The notes beneath the pieces are model-generated. The model searched no databases and had not been told where the DNA came from. It saw nothing but the letters and a program-made list of their open reading frames with translations. A DNA stretch of 64,000 nt from Prorocentrum cordatum (lineage: Eukaryota > Sar > Dinophyceae > Prorocentrales > Prorocentraceae): assembly GCA_963575745.1 (NCBI GenBank), contig CAUYUJ010003592.1, forward strand, positions 62,001 through 126,000, given 5' to 3'. Every line of letters starts with the position of its first letter. Position 1 is the first letter of the stretch. The translations under genes were made by a program, and so were the position numbers. Positions 48,254-59,400 of the stretch are shown here, piece by piece.

Positions 48254-49634
48254 GCATCTTGAAGGTCATCTTGGCCGTCTGGAGGCCATTCTGACCCTTT
48301 CAGGCATTGTTGGAGGACGTCTTGGAGGGCTTTTGGGCAGTCTGGGAGGCGATCTTGAGCGTCTTGGAGACCTCTTGGGCCGTCTAGGATGCCTCTTGGG
48401 GCCGTGTCTTGGGCCTCTTGGGCGATCTTTGTGGGCACTTGGGCCGTCTCGGGCCGTCGGAAGGCAGAAAAAACGCAAATGCCACAATCCTTCAAGAACC
48501 CATGGCAAATCAATGCCCTCTTGGAGGCCTCTTGGGCCGTCTTGGGCCATCTTAGGGCCATGTTCGGCCGTCTTGGTGGGCTCCTGGTCCGTCTGACGCC
48601 GTCGGAAGCCGTTTGGGGGCATCTATGGGCCGACTTGGGGCCCTCTTGGAGTGCTCCAGGGCCGTCTTGGAGGCCATCTTGGGCGTCTTAAAGGCCTCCT
48701 GTGCTGTCTTGGGGGCCGTCTTGGGGCCCTCTTGGACCGTTCTGGGGCCATCTTGGAGATCTCTTGGGCGATCTTTCGGCCATCTTTGGGGGCTCTTGGA
48801 CCGTCTCGGGCCGTCGGAAGGCCGAAAAGAAGCACATGTCAAAATCGGTCAAATACCTTAGGAAAAACAATGTTTTTGGCATTTTCTGGCCTTCCTGGAG
48901 GCCTTCTTGGGAGCCTCTTGGGCCGTCTTGGGTCAGCTTTGAGCCAACTTCGGCCATCCTGGTGGGTTCCTGGTACGTCTGACGCCGTCGGGAGCCGTCT
49001 TGGGGGCATTTCTGGGCCGACTTGGGGCCCTCTTGGGGCGCTTCGGGGCCGTCTTGGAGGCCATCTTGGAGGCCATCTTGGGCGTGTTGGAGGCCTCTTG
49101 AGCCGTCTTGGGGCCCTCCTTGGGCCGTCTTGGAGGCCACTTGGACCGCATGGGGCCCTCTTGGGGGCCTCATGGGCGATCTTGGGGGCCTCTTGGGCCG
49201 TCTTGAGCCGTCGGAATGCCGAGAAGAAGCAAATCCCCAAATCCTTCAAAAACCAATGGAAAAACAATGATTTTGGCCTCTTCGGGCCCTCCTGGAGGAC
49301 CTCTTAAAGGCCTCTTTGGCCGTCTGGGAGGCCTCTGGGGGGCCTCTTGGGCCGTCTTGGGCCGTCTTGGACTCTCTTGGGCCATCTTGGAGGCCGTCTT
49401 GGCCATCTTGGAGGCATCTTGAGGGTCATCGTGGACCATCTTGGAGGCCATCTTGGGCCAACGTGGCCAACTTGGCACCATCTTGAGGCATCTTGGACGA
49501 TTTTTTTCCAGATTGAGCACCTTTCTGGGTGGCCGGCGGGACAGGCCGGAGCCCCAGGGGGAGTTCTCTGGGAAAAAGAACCAACACCAAAACCGAGAGG
49601 ATCTAGCACGCCAGGAACCCCTGCGATGAATCGA

Positions 49635-49789
49635 CAGGGGGCGGCGGATCGAAGACGGCTACGGCGAATCACCGCCGCCCCCTGCCTTGTTGGAAGCGCC
49701 GATGTGGCCGAACGTTGAGGCCAGACCTGCCAAGCCATCGGACCATGTGTTCCCCGAATCGGTTTGGGAAGCCTTCGGGGAACACGTGG
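49635..49789 (+). other. hairpin pair in satellite unit 3
   Basis: The stems lie at 49635-49684 and 49743-49789 and match those of units 1 and 2. Confidence 0.8.
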
Positions 49790-50600
49790 GCATCTTGAAG
49801 GTCATCTTGGCTGTCTTGGAGGCCTCTTGGGCGATCTTTCGGCGATCTGTGGGGGCTCTTGGGCCGCCTTGGGCCGTCGGAGGGCCGAAAATAAGAAAAT
49901 GTCAAAATCTGTCGAACACCTTAGGAAAATTAATGTCTTTGGCCTTTTCTGGCCTTCCTGGAGGCCCTCTTGGGGGCCTCTTGGGCCGTCTTGGGCCAGC
50001 TTCGAGCCAACATCGGCCATCCTCGTGGGTTCCTGGCACGTCTGACGCCGTCGGGAGCCGTCTTGGGGGCCTTCCTGGGCCAACGGGGGACCCTCTTGGG
50101 GCGCTTCGGGGCCATCTTGAGGCCATCTTGGGCGTCTTGGAGGCCATCTTGGGCGTGTTGGAGGCCTCTTGGGCCGTCTTGGGGCCCTCTTGGTGCCATC
50201 TTGGAGGCCCTTTGGGTCGCCATGGGGCCCTCTTGGGGGCCTCTTGGGCGATCTTGGGGGCCTCTTGGGCCGTCTTGAGCGGTCGGAATGCCGAGAAGAA
50301 GCGAATTCCAAAATCCTTCAAAACCATAAAACAATCAATGATTTTGGCCTCTCCGGGCCCTCCTGGAGGACCTCTTGGAGGCCTCCTGGGCCGTCTGGGA
50401 GGCCTCTGGGGGGCCTCTTGGGCTTTCTTGGGCCGTCTTGGACTCTCTTGGGCCGTCTTGGAGGCCGTCTTGGCCCACCTTGGGCGGACTTGGAGGCCAT
50501 CTTGGGCCATCTTCGCGATTTTTTGAGGATGTCCCTAGCGAAACGGCCGTTTCAGGCATTGACTGACGCAGTTTCCGGGTGGCCGGCGGGACGTGCAGGA

Positions 50601-51230
50601 GCCCCAGGTGGAGTTGTCTTTTCCTTTCCGAAAAAGAACCAAAACCAAAGCCGAGAGGGTTCAGCACGCCAGGCACCCCTGTAATGAATCAGTTTTCGGC
50701 CCATCCCGCCACCGTGCCTGCGTTTCGGTGTGAAGCGTATTGGATGTTTGTTGGGATCTCGTGGGGGGCATCTCGGGGGCCGTTTTGGAGCCTCTTGGGG
50801 CCGCTTTGTTGTCTCTTGGGGCTTGTTTTGGACATCTTGGAGACCCTTTTGGGCCTCTTGGGGGCCGTCTGTGGGCCTCGTGCGAGGCCTCTTGGAGGCC
50901 GTTTGGAGGCCGTTTGGGGGTCTCGTGGGGGCCGTTTGGGGCCGCTTGGGGCTTTTTCGGTAGCCTCTTTTTGGACTCTTGGGGACCTCTTGGGGCCTCT
51001 GAGGGGCCTCTTGGGACCTCTTGGGCGCCTCTGGGGGCCTCCTGGCGGAATGTCTGGATGTTCGGTTCGTGCTCGCTTGGGCGCCTCTTGGGACCGCGTT
51101 GGGACCCTTTTGGGCAGTCTTGGGGCCTTCTTGGGCCGTTCCGGGGCCCTCTCGGAAGCCTCTTGGAGCGGTCTTGGGGGCCTCTTTCATTGGTCCGAAA
51201 TATACCCGTACCCGGGGCCAGCCAAGGTGA
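50601..51230 (+). repeat. decayed GGCC satellite edge
   Basis: GGGGCCTCTTGGGG and GGGGCCGTTT words continue without the higher-order structure, in a GGGGCCKYTTKG variant different from the main array. Confidence 0.7.
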
Positions 51231-51599
51231 GATGGGCCGTCTGGGGGACTGGGCGCTTGCTACTGTGCCCGGTCAGCTTGCCCCGCGCGCGCCAGTGCAG
51301 CATCCGCGCGTCAAGACGCAACGGCGCGCTCGATGGTTGGGTGTCTGATTGCAGCGACAAGCGCTGGTTTTTGTTAGGGACGTCTCGGGGCATCGTGGTG
51401 CGTGCGCGGTTCAAAGCCGCCCATATGTGGCGGCGCCTGTCCCAATCGATAAAGGAGTTGCATTTCCTCGCTATCCTGGCAACCAATGCGTCTGGGCCTG
51501 CCCTGAGGAACGACGTTGCAATGTCGCGCCCCCAAGGGGCCGCAGCGGCCACGTCGGGGACGGCTCTGGGGGGCATGATATGTGCTCGAGAGCGTTTTG

Positions 51600-51752
51600 G
51601 GCCTGCCGCCACCTCGGCTAGGTACGGGGACCTGCCTGAAACCACCGAAACATACCCGGACCTAGCTGGGGTGAGCTGCGGCACCCCGGCTAGGTACGGG
51701 TATGTTTGTTTGGTTTTCATGGGGCAACCGTATCTAGCTGGGGTGATCCGCA
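51600..51752. repeat. cluster of inverted CTAGGTACGGGTATG words
   Basis: GGCTAGGTACGGG, CCGGACCTAGCTGGGGTGAG, CACCCCGGCTAGGTACGGGTATG and CCGTATCTAGCTGGGGTGA alternate in orientation. CCTAGCTGGGGTG can pair with CACCCCGGCTAGG. Related words occur near 51200 (ATACCCGTACCCGGGG) and 52133 (TCTAGGTAAGGGTACGGG). Confidence 0.7.
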
Positions 51753-52605
51753 GACGGCCGTCCAAGGGGGGCGGCCTCTGGCGACCTCGCCCAGGGCACA
51801 GATTCGCGATGTCTCTGCATCGAGCAATTCGCGATAGGGCGGTTGTCGCGCAATGACGTTCGCGCCAGAGTTGTTCGCATGCGCCCCCGAGTGCGCGTTG
51901 ACTCCTCAACGCCCGGGTGTGTGTCTGGGGGCGCGCCTCCGCAGTAGCTGGTTTACGTCGACAACAACCAACGCAGGGTCGGGCGCTCCACCGATTCGAA
52001 CGCACGTGCGATCGGTGCTAACGTGCGCCCCGAGAAGACAGCGGTCTGCAACGCTCGATCGGCTGTCGTTTCTACACTTGTGCAGCCGCCGTCAGTTGCG
52101 ACGAGCCACCCCCCCGGCCCCTTGCCACCCTGTCTAGGTAAGGGTACGGGTATCTTTCGCGCTCGAGACTCTTGTGCCGTCTTGGAGCACCGGGAGGACG
52201 AAAGGGCGAAAAAGCCACAAACCTTTAAACCCTACGGAAAATGGGGCCTCTCAGGGCGTCCTGGAGGCCTTTGGGCCGTCTTGGGGCAAGTTGAGCGTCG
52301 TGGAGCGATCGTTCGGCGACTCGAGGCCCTCTGGGGCATTCTCGGGGTCCTCTTGGGCTCCAAGCAGTCATGTGACGAACCGCGGGGCAACCCACGGGAA
52401 CGGCGGCAAGCCCCAGCAGATTTTGGAAATTCGGGCCCGCGCCTCTTCAAGACTCCTTAGGAATGAGGCTTGAGGCTCCAAGGCTCCAAGAATTAGGCAC
52501 ATGGTCTGAGACCAAGTCCACTCCGTACCCAGATGCACGTTGGCAGGCCTCGGTTCTGCCTTCCGTATAATGAGATACCAGGCCGACTCTTCTGTGACTA
52601 CCTCA
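51753..52605. other. no gene recognised
   Basis: Positions 52240-52365 contain a few GGCC-satellite-like words. No domain was found. Confidence 0.4.
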
Positions 52606-52717
52606 GCCTCCCAGATGGGGTCTGAGTAGATGGGAGCGGAAGATCGCTCCACATCGCCGGTGCATTGGCGATGCGGCGCGATCCTCTGACCTCATCTACT
52701 CGGACCCCATCGAGGAG
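52606..52717 (+). repeat. TIR repeat family E, copy 2 (short)
   Basis: GCCTCCCAGATGGGGTCTGAGTAGATGGG is the inverted counterpart of CTCATCTACTCGGACCCCATCGAGGAG. Only one CGCCGGTGCATTGGCGATG unit lies between, in contrast to the long array in copy 1 (7334-7575). Confidence 0.75.
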
Positions 52718-52949
52718 CTCTCTACACTAGAGGGGTCACAAATTCGTGCCAGAAATCGAGGTTCCATGGTGAAAGCTGGAGGAGGTGTTTGAACGTTTGG
52801 GGTCGTATTGGACAGCTCCGGCGTGCATGTGAGGGCCCTTTTCACCCTATCACCGCGGGGGACGCCCTTTGCGTGTCCAGAGGCACGGTGGCGGATGATT
52901 TGTTTGGGTCGGTACGCGTGGGGGTGGGTATCATCCCGATGGCTACAGT

Positions 52950-53085
52950 CGAGTCTGATTTAGTAGGTCGACCCTGCCAAATCGAGGGTATCCTTGTGTC
53001 CTGAGCTTCGCAACCTTGGTTGTTCTACATTCCTACGGCCATGTCGCCCTCGGAAGGGTCTTGTGTCTTCTCGTGTGCCCTCCGA
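52950..53085 (+). repeat. dispersed repeat family Q, copy 2
   Basis: TTAGTAGGTCGACC, TCCTTGTGTCCTG, CCTACGGCCATG and GAAGGGTCTTGTGTCTTCTCG follow the order at 31640-31800. Confidence 0.5.
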
Positions 53086-53626
53086 CTGTATGGGCGAGGA
53101 CCCTACGAGGGCTGTATCCTAGGTGCCGAATGCTGGGGCGCTCGGTGCCGAATCATCTGGGCAGAGCTTCCCGGCGCGCAGTGGCCAGAGCTCCTTTGGG
53201 CGCTGCGTAATGGGGGGGGTCATAAATGGGGGGGGGGGGGGAGGGCGAGGGTGGGCCGAAAAGGTACCCAAACGGTACCGAAAGGAGCCCCCTCTGGGGC
53301 TCCGGGGGGGCCCGAAAGGGACACGAAAGGGGACCGTTTCTGACCCCCTGTTTTTCAGACCCCCCACGAAGCCACGCCCAACTCACGGCGGGGGACGGAT
53401 GTCGGGTGTTGGATGTTTGGCGCCGCCCCCCGTCGCGGCTGGGCGTCGGGGCGGGTCGCCTCCTCCCGTCGTCTGCGCCGCTGGTCGCCATTGCCGCCGC
53501 AGGGCGGCGCCCCCGACTCTGGGGCTTGGTGCTTGCATTGGATCGCCGCGGGGGTGAAACTTCGAAGGCGGCCCAGAGTCAGGCGAGCGCACGCCTGGAC
53601 CCAGTGGGCGTGAGTCAGCGACGGGT
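53086..53626. other. no gene recognised; G-run at 53229-53241
   Basis: Positions 53211-53243 hold GGGGGGG and a G12-13 run. Positions 53258-53335 hold repeated GGTACC and GAAAGG words. No domain was found. Confidence 0.4.
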
Positions 53627-53769
53627 CCCGCTTCCATGGGAAGTCGCGGATTTCCGCCGCCGAGCGAGGCGGCACCGGTCGCATTTTGGGGCACCTCCTC
53701 CGATCCATGGGTGTGGCCACCGCGCGCCAAATCCATGGATCGCTAATCCATGGTTGTGCGCCCCCGAAG
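53627..53769 (+). repeat. dispersed repeat family K, copy 2
   Basis: It matches 45544-45692 in order and orientation, with a small deletion after GCATTTTGGGG. Confidence 0.8.
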
Positions 53770-54284
53770 GAAGTAACCAGCGGAATCTTCCAAAAGCTTA
53801 TGTGAAATGCCGCAGGCCGCCGTCGTCGCCCGGCGTCTCCTGCGGCCCTGGGAGGGGAATAGCTGTTGCTCCCTCGGCGAGTGGGCGGCGTTGCGGCGAG
53901 AGCACGCTGTTCGCAGGGGTTCTTTCTCCCCCGCTCCGAGTTCCAATCGAGAACTTTGGCCATTCAGAAGAAGGCGAGAACGCCTGGGATACACCCTAAG
54001 GGGGGCTATTCGGACGCACCCCTGTCAAGGATGGACACCCCCCCATGGTGCATCTCAGGGTTGGGCCCCAAATCTCTGATCCATTCGAGGACCTCCCAGA
54101 GCTTGGGATAGGGGTCGACATATCCCCTGTCGGCTGTGAAGCGAATCGCATCGCCCTAATCTCAGGGTTGTCTGATGCCACCGGTCGCCGTCGCCGTCGT
54201 CGTCGACCGCCGGCGGCGGCCGCCCTCGACGACGCCAGACGCGCGGGGAAGAGGTGCAGCTGCGGCTCCGCGTGGCGCTGGGCC
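53770..54284. other. no gene recognised
   Basis: No domain or strong repeat was found. Confidence 0.4.
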
Positions 54285-54462
54285 ATCGTCGTCGTCGTCG
54301 AATTCGTCGAATTCGTCGCCGTCGACTTCGTCGCTGTCGCCGTCGTCGTCGTCGTCTTCGTCCTCGCCCTCGCTCTGGTCCTCGTCCTCGTCGTCGTCGT
54401 CGTTGTCATCGTCGTCTCCGCCGCCGCCGCCGCCGTCCCCGCCGCCGCCGCCGCCGCCGCGG

Positions 54463-54513
<51 letters not shown>

Positions 54514-54545
54514 GTGTCGTCGTCTCTGTCGCTGTCGCCGTCGTC
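54285..54545 (+). repeat. (GTC/TCG)n and (CCG)n trinucleotide tract
   Basis: GTCGTCGTC blocks flank a CCGCCGCCG block (54417-54460). Poly-Val, Ser, Asp and Arg frames are artefacts. Confidence 0.9.
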
Positions 54546-54751
54546 GACGCGCAGGGAAGAGGCGCTGCTCCTGCGGCGCCTGGGCGGCGGGTCGGCGCTG
54601 GCGGGCCGCGTCCCCGCCCCGTTGGCGTCCGAGGCGCGGGCGGGGGGCCGCCGCCGCGGCGGCGGCGGCCGGCCGCCGCCGGCCCTCGGAGGGGGAAGAG
54701 CGGTGGCTCTTAAGGACGGCATCGCCCCGTCGTGACGGGGGAGGGGGGGGA

Positions 54752-54860
54752 GGGCTGCTCAGAAGCGCCTCTGCTTCTTAGAGGGCGCGGGCCTGGTCTC
54801 TCTAGATGTGGGGCCCGTGCCTCCTGAGAGGCAGCCTCCCTCCGAGAAGCCTGCCCCCCT
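54752..54860 (+). repeat. imperfect hairpin related to 61617-61674
   Basis: CTGCTTCTTAGAGGGCGCGGGCC and GGGGCCCGTGCCTCCTGAGAGGCAG are inverted copies with several mismatches, around TCTCTCTAGATGT. It is the decayed relative of the perfect hairpin at 61617. Confidence 0.6.
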
Positions 54861-55273
54861 CCCCCTGCCCCCTTGTGCGCGCCGCCGAGGCGTCGCGCGA
54901 GCGGTCTCCGGGCCACCCTGGGCTCGCGCCGGTCTCTCCGAGGATGGCCTGGGCAGCCGAGCTGCCCGGGACAGCCTGGAGGAGGGGCCGACGTCGGGAG
55001 CCTGGTGTAGAGACTGCTTGTGTTTAGGGTCCGGCGATCACCCAGGTTGTTGGGCTTGCCCCCCTCCCTCCCCCTCCCTGTTTCCGGATCCGCCCTACTT
55101 TGGGAAAATTCGTAAGTATGGCTTGAAGTTTCCGCCTTACCTTTCAAGCCCTGCTGATGCTGCCAATTTCCGCCTTACTGTTCTGTTGCTGGTTCCGCCC
55201 TACTTATGTGGCTTTCCGGCCCACCTTTATGTTGGGTGCAGAAATTGCCGCCCTACTGTTCCGGCTTCTTATA

Positions 55274-55605
55274 GGTGGATCTCCGACGCAATTCTAAGTT
55301 TGGGGAAAGAAAGTAGGGCGGATCTGGAGTCAGGGCTCCCCCTCCCACCCCCCAGGATAACCTGACCTTGCCAGTTGCGCGGGTTTGGGGTGGGGGGGGG
55401 GCCGGGCACATGCAGGGCTGCCCACAGCGCGAAGGTTAGGTGGATCTCCGACGCAATTCGAAGTTTGAAAAAAAGCCAAAGTAGGGCGGATCTGGAGTCA
55501 GGACCCCCCCTCCACCCCCGGGATAATCCGACCTTGCCGGTTGCGCAGGTCTGGGGTGGGGTGGCGCGGGCACATGCAGGGCTGCCCACCGCGCGAAGGT
55601 CAGGT
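55274..55605 (+). repeat. 165-bp tandem duplication
   Basis: GGTGGATCTCCGACGCAATTC, AGTAGGGCGGATCTGGAGTCAGG, GGTTGCGC-type and GCACATGCAGGGCTGCCCAC blocks occur in both halves (55274-55438 and 55439-55605). Confidence 0.9.
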
Positions 55606-55828
55606 GATCGGCCGGCACCCTCCTCTCCCCCCCCCGGATAGCCCGGGTTGTCGCCGATTCAGAAAGAAGCGGTCTCATACTCCAGATTTCGTAATAAAGG
55701 AAGGGGGGTCTCATTTCGGGGGGGTCTCTTCCAGGCTATCTTGGAGGGCCTGGGGGGTCCGGAGACGATGTTTTGGAGGGTTCTCCCACGGGGGAGGTCT
55801 GAAATGGCTTGTCTTGGAGGGTCCCTGA

Positions 55829-55972
55829 AGACGGGACGGTGTGGGCACGAGCGGGCATCATAGCCGGCTCAAAATCAAAAGAGGCATCATAGCCTCATCA
55901 GTCTAGATTGATCCACTCACGGATCCACTGCGATTTATTTTCATTGAATTCATTCCATGCGTAGCATGCTCA
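55829..55972 (+). repeat. dispersed repeat family N, copy 1
   Basis: It begins GAAGACGGGACGGTGTGGGC and ends TTCCATGCGTAGCATG. It is almost identical to 56402-56546, including CATCATAGCC repeats and GATTGATCCACTCACGGATCC. Confidence 0.92.
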
Positions 55973-56401
55973 CCCCTAATGGACCGTGAACGGGACCCAG
56001 TCCCCTGCCGATCGTCTAGTGCCGCCATCATAGGCAACCAGAGGGGCCATCATAGGCACCTCGCACCCAGTTCGGGGCCATCAGCAAGGCTCGTTTTGGG
56101 AAGAAGGACCATCATAGGCCTTCGCGCTCAATCTGTTCATTGAACTCAACTGTCTCGTCATCGTCCTCCTCTTCCTCCCTGTCCTCCTCCTCCTGGTGCG
56201 CCCTTGCCCTCCCCCCCCCCTGGTGAGGACCATCATAGGCCTTACCAGTGAGGACCACCATGAGGCCTCACACCCCTTGCAGTTTCCATCACCGGAACTG
56301 CGGGGGTCGAACCAAATCCCCACAAACCTGGCGCCGTACGTGCAGTGCCAGGGGCGGCGGCCCGTCTTCCCATCCTACCGTCATAGGAGGATGCGAAGTC
56401 C
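55973..56401 (+). repeat. spaced CCATCATAGGC motif cluster
   Basis: CCATCATAGGC or GCATCATAGCC recurs at least eight times between 55855 and 56470, each followed by unrelated short sequence. The spacing is irregular. Confidence 0.6.
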
Positions 56402-56546
56402 CTGAAGACGGGACGGGGTGGGCACGAGCGGGCATCATAGCCAGCTCAAAATCAAAAGAGGCATCATAGCCTCATCAGTCTAGATTGATCCACTCACGGA
56501 TCCACTGCGATTTATTTCCATTGAATTCATTCCATGCGTAGCATGT
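56402..56546 (+). repeat. dispersed repeat family N, copy 2
   Basis: It is the near-identical partner of 55829-55972, 573 bp downstream. Confidence 0.92.
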
Positions 56547-56584
56547 TCACCCCTCCCTTTTAATACGAAATCTAGAGTACCCTA

Positions 56585-56780
56585 TTGATGCCGTCTTCTG
56601 CGACGATCAGCGTCGAGTAGCGTTTGGGAGTCGACGAGCTGGCGCCGGTTCGGCGCCGGCGAGCCTCGATGAGCGTCGAGGTAGTGGCGTCGATTCGCGT
56701 CGGCGCAGCGTCGACGGACCTCGGTTCGCAAGAGCAGACAAGGTGGCGATTGAGTCCTCCATGAGTTGCCACCGAAGATG
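56585..56780 (+). repeat. AGCGTCGA repeat, family L copy 2
   Basis: GATCAGCGTCGAGTAGCG, GGGAGTCGACGAG, several AGCGTCGA units, GTTCGCAAGAGC and CCATGAGTTGCCACCG parallel 45858-46015. Confidence 0.65.
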
Positions 56781-57047
56781 AGGTCCCAAGGACGAGGTGC
56801 TTCAAACAACTCAGGAGGGAAAAAACACACAGACACAATTAATCGTTGACTCCCAGAGAATATTTGAAAATATGGGAAGTGGGGGAAAACAAAAACACAG
56901 AACATATTATAAAATATGGGGAATATTTTTATGTGTGTGTATTTACTTGCGTGTCCCAGGGCCCCTTCAACAACGTAGATCCACCCTTGGATCCCTCCTT
57001 ATCCTTCGGTCCCCACCCCTCAGGACCCCACTTTGGAGCCACCGAGA

Positions 57048-57423
57048 AGATCGGCGGCGAGCCCGGGGGAGGAGTGTGGAGGGGCGGGCCTTTTGCAGAA
57101 GGCTCGGAAGTCTCCCGGCCTTCTGAGAAGTTTCCTAAGCCTTTCGGGAGCGGAAAAGACGGGGGTGATGACTAGGGGGGGGGGGGATATCATGGCGGGG
57201 GCCATGATATTTCCCCAGATTTCATGGCGCCTCTTCTTATTTCATTACGTCCCTGGCCCCCCCCGCTGGGCCGCGCAGATGCCGCCGGTCATGATTTCCC
57301 CCCCCCCCTCTTGGGCACCCCCCTCTTGGCCGCTCCCGAGCCTTCCCCAGGGGCACGGGACACTTCCCGCCGCCTTCTGAGGAAGCCTTGTCCGTTTCAT
57401 TCCCCCCCTCGCTCGCCGCCGGC
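57048..57423 (+). repeat. TIR repeat family G, copy 4 (expanded)
   Basis: TCGGCGGCGAGCCCGGGGG at the left and CCCCCCTCGCTCGCCGCCGG at the right are inverted. Arms with GCAGAAGGCTCGGAAG, CCTTCTGAGAAG and CCGCCTTCTGAGGAAGCC follow. The centre (57160-57320) has an insertion with G-runs and C-runs and inverted ATCATGGCGGGGGCCATGAT words. Confidence 0.65.
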
Positions 57424-57805
57424 TAGAGACATACCGATCTCGAAGGCTGACATCGAGTGTTCGCCGCCCACCGGGTGTTCGCAATGGGTGCCACATGACC
57501 TGTTCATGGCACTATGCCGACCTCGGAGACGAGGACGAGGTAATTCAGGACCGCCATGCATGCAACGGGCCCTCCCCTCTTGAAGTCGGCTGGGATCCTG
57601 AGGTGGCCCAGCACCATTTCCGGTGAGCAGGGGTGGTGCCGAGGTTGTTGACTCGATAAGGTTCCTAGCTCACCGAGCGCGTTCCACTGCTCGCAGAGTG
57701 CCTGCTCGCAGACGTCCGAAAAACAAAAACACGTCTTCTTCAATGGAATGGATCGTAAATCCCCCGCGGCGGAGCCAGGACATTTGCGAGCAGCTACTCT
57801 GCGAG
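57424..57805. other. no gene recognised
   Basis: No domain or strong repeat was found. Confidence 0.4.
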
Positions 57806-57996
57806 TACAGGATCTGGCTTGAATGAGGAACACTTCTTTTTCAGAAGGGGCTCGGTCGTTCTTCTGGTTTGCATGCGTTCCGCTACCTTTTCGGCGGCGA
57901 GCCCCCCTGGTGTTCCCTTGGACTTCGTAGACTTACTTGGAGGATCAGGGGCTCCGCTCCTGATTTATCGTTCCTTAGGTCAGGCCGAATACGGTA
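57806..57996 (+). repeat. TIR repeat family C, copy 3
   Basis: TACAGGATCTGGCTTGAATGAGG at the left and TCGTTCCTTAGGTCAGGCCG with ACGGTA at the right are diverged ends of the family at 740 and 30667. Confidence 0.6.
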
Positions 57997-58063
57997 GTGG
58001 GACGCGCTTGTAAATTGGTTTTGTTGGCCGGCTCCGACGCCCCCAGCGTCCCGGCAAGCCTTT

Positions 58064-58270
58064 GGACGCCCGAAATGGGCACTGAAAGAATGGGTACAAT
58101 GCCCAACAGCAGTTCCTGTACACTTTGAACAGGATTCGGTGTCCACGCCGCCGCGGCCTGTGTCCATTCGAGACAGAAGGCCGCCTGCCCAACAGCGGCC
58201 GCTGTTGGTTTGGGATAACATTCGTTGTTGGACATTGTACAATTTGTTCCGTATTCATTTCTTAGGGGAA
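58064..58270 (+). repeat. TIR repeat family B, copy 2
   Basis: GGACGCCCGAAATGGGCACTGAAAGAATGGG starts it. The core (CCCAACAGCAGTTCCTGTAC to CAACAGCGGCCGCTGTTGG) matches copies 1 and 3. The right arm has decayed (GTTCCGTATTCATTTC). Confidence 0.85.
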
Positions 58271-58330
58271 CAAAAGTGACATAAACATAAATACTCGGAG
58301 GTCCGCGCGGATTTCTCGGATCGGCGTTGG
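58271..58330 (+). repeat. family D one-ended fragment
   Basis: ACATAAACATAAATACTCGG with GTCCGCGCGGATTTCTCGGATC resembles one arm of the family D elements. The opposite arm was not found. Confidence 0.4.
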
Positions 58331-58838
58331 ACCCCCTTCCCCCGCCGCCGATCTGCCCCGCTGCGCGGGCCCTGCGGCGGCCGTGCTGCCGTCCTTGCCG
58401 CGGCCCGCCGGCGGCCCCTCGGCGGCCTCTCGGCGGGCCCTTCGGCGGCCCTTCGGCGGCCGCGTGGTCGGCGTCGGCGTCGGCGTCTGCGTCGCCCGGT
58501 TCGACGAGGTCTTCGAGTGTCGCCGGGCTCCGGTGGCCGCTTTCTCGGGCCGGACGACAGGGGGGATTGGGAAAGGGGGGGGTACGAAATTTGCTGCATG
58601 CAGCTGGTTTCGGCCTCACCGAGGAGGGGGCCATTTCTCGATACATAGCCGCCCCCGGCGCCGGGAGGCGCTGGGATACCCCGCCCCCTTTGGTATCCCC
58701 CCCTTTCGCCCGACCTGATTTTTGGGCCTCCTATGGGCTCTCGAGACCGGATCCGGGTGAGAAGCTGCACCCGATCTAGCCAGGGAGGGCTCCAGGGACC
58801 GATGTTGTAGGGATTTGCCGCTCATCCCCCCGGTCTGG
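58331..58838. other. no gene recognised
   Basis: GGCGGCC-rich (58370-58460) and GTCGGCGTCGGC-rich (58468-58490) low-complexity sequence. Confidence 0.4.

Positions 58839-58866
<28 letters not shown>
58839..58866 (+). repeat. (AT)n microsatellite
   Basis: About 28 bp of uninterrupted alternating AT lie in GC-rich surroundings. Confidence 0.95.
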
Positions 58867-58869
<3 letters not shown>

Positions 58870-59124
58870 CTCGAGGTCCATCCAGCTCAGACCCCCCGAC
58901 CCTGACCGGGGAAGGGTAGGGCAGGGCCAGCGTTCCAGGGGCGACGGCTTTCGCGCCGCTCCTCGGAGCCAGGTCGGGGAGTTCCTTCGTGGCCAGGGCT
59001 CGCCGAAGGCAGAACTGCCACCTCGTTCCCCGTTCGGTGTGGCTCCCGATGGCTCGATGCCTGGACGCCTCTTGGGTCGCGAGCACGCTGTGGGTCGCCC
59101 GGGCAAATTGCCGTAGACTTTGGG

Positions 59125-59400
59125 GTCGGGCGTGTCCTCCTCGATGCGGATTTAGGAAGGTGGGCGCTTAAAAGTTTGAAGAATAATCAAACGTATTCAA
59201 AAGAGCACGACAAGTCGTCCCCAGTCTATGGAGTTTACCGTTCTTGGATTCTCCGCCTGAAGAGTTCAGTCGGGCATGTCCCTCTACATGAGGAGAGGTC
59301 GAGCATCGCATAATAATGTTTATGAACGGTGCTTCCTTTTAAAACTGTTTTTGGATATCTGCAGACTATTTCTTAACGTTCGTCCAACATCCGGCCTGAG
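59125..59400. repeat. two one-ended family A fragments side by side
   Basis: 59125 starts GTCGGGCGTGTCCTCCTCGATGCGGATTT, an inverted family A right end. 59269 starts GTCGGGCATGTCCCTCTACATGAGG, a forward left end. Neither has its partner TIR, which suggests a rearranged or nested pair. Confidence 0.6.

Larger units (their letters stand above)
46660..50600 (+). repeat. higher-order satellite, ~1.07-kb unit built from ~20-bp GGCC repeats
   Basis: The basic motif is CTTGGGCCGTCTTGGAGGCC. The anchor GGCCTCTTCGGGCCCTCCTGGAGGACCTC recurs at about 46667, 47736, 49277 and 50347, giving periods of 1069, 1541 and 1070 bp; the long unit contains an extra ~470-bp module. Each full unit also has a ~330-bp non-GGCC core (from about 46870, 47945 and 49520) and short A-rich spacers (GGCCGAAAAGAAGC-like, near 47267, 47668, 48455, 48806, 49207, 49873 and 50278). 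Long frames with WAVLEAILG-type repeats are artefacts of the satellite. Confidence 0.92.

Noticed and set aside
46648-50526. Repeated WAVLEAILGVLEASWAVLGP-like 'proteins' and minus-strand Pro/Arg repeats
   Set aside because: The GGCC satellite is stop-free in several frames on both strands; the repeats track the DNA period, not a protein family.
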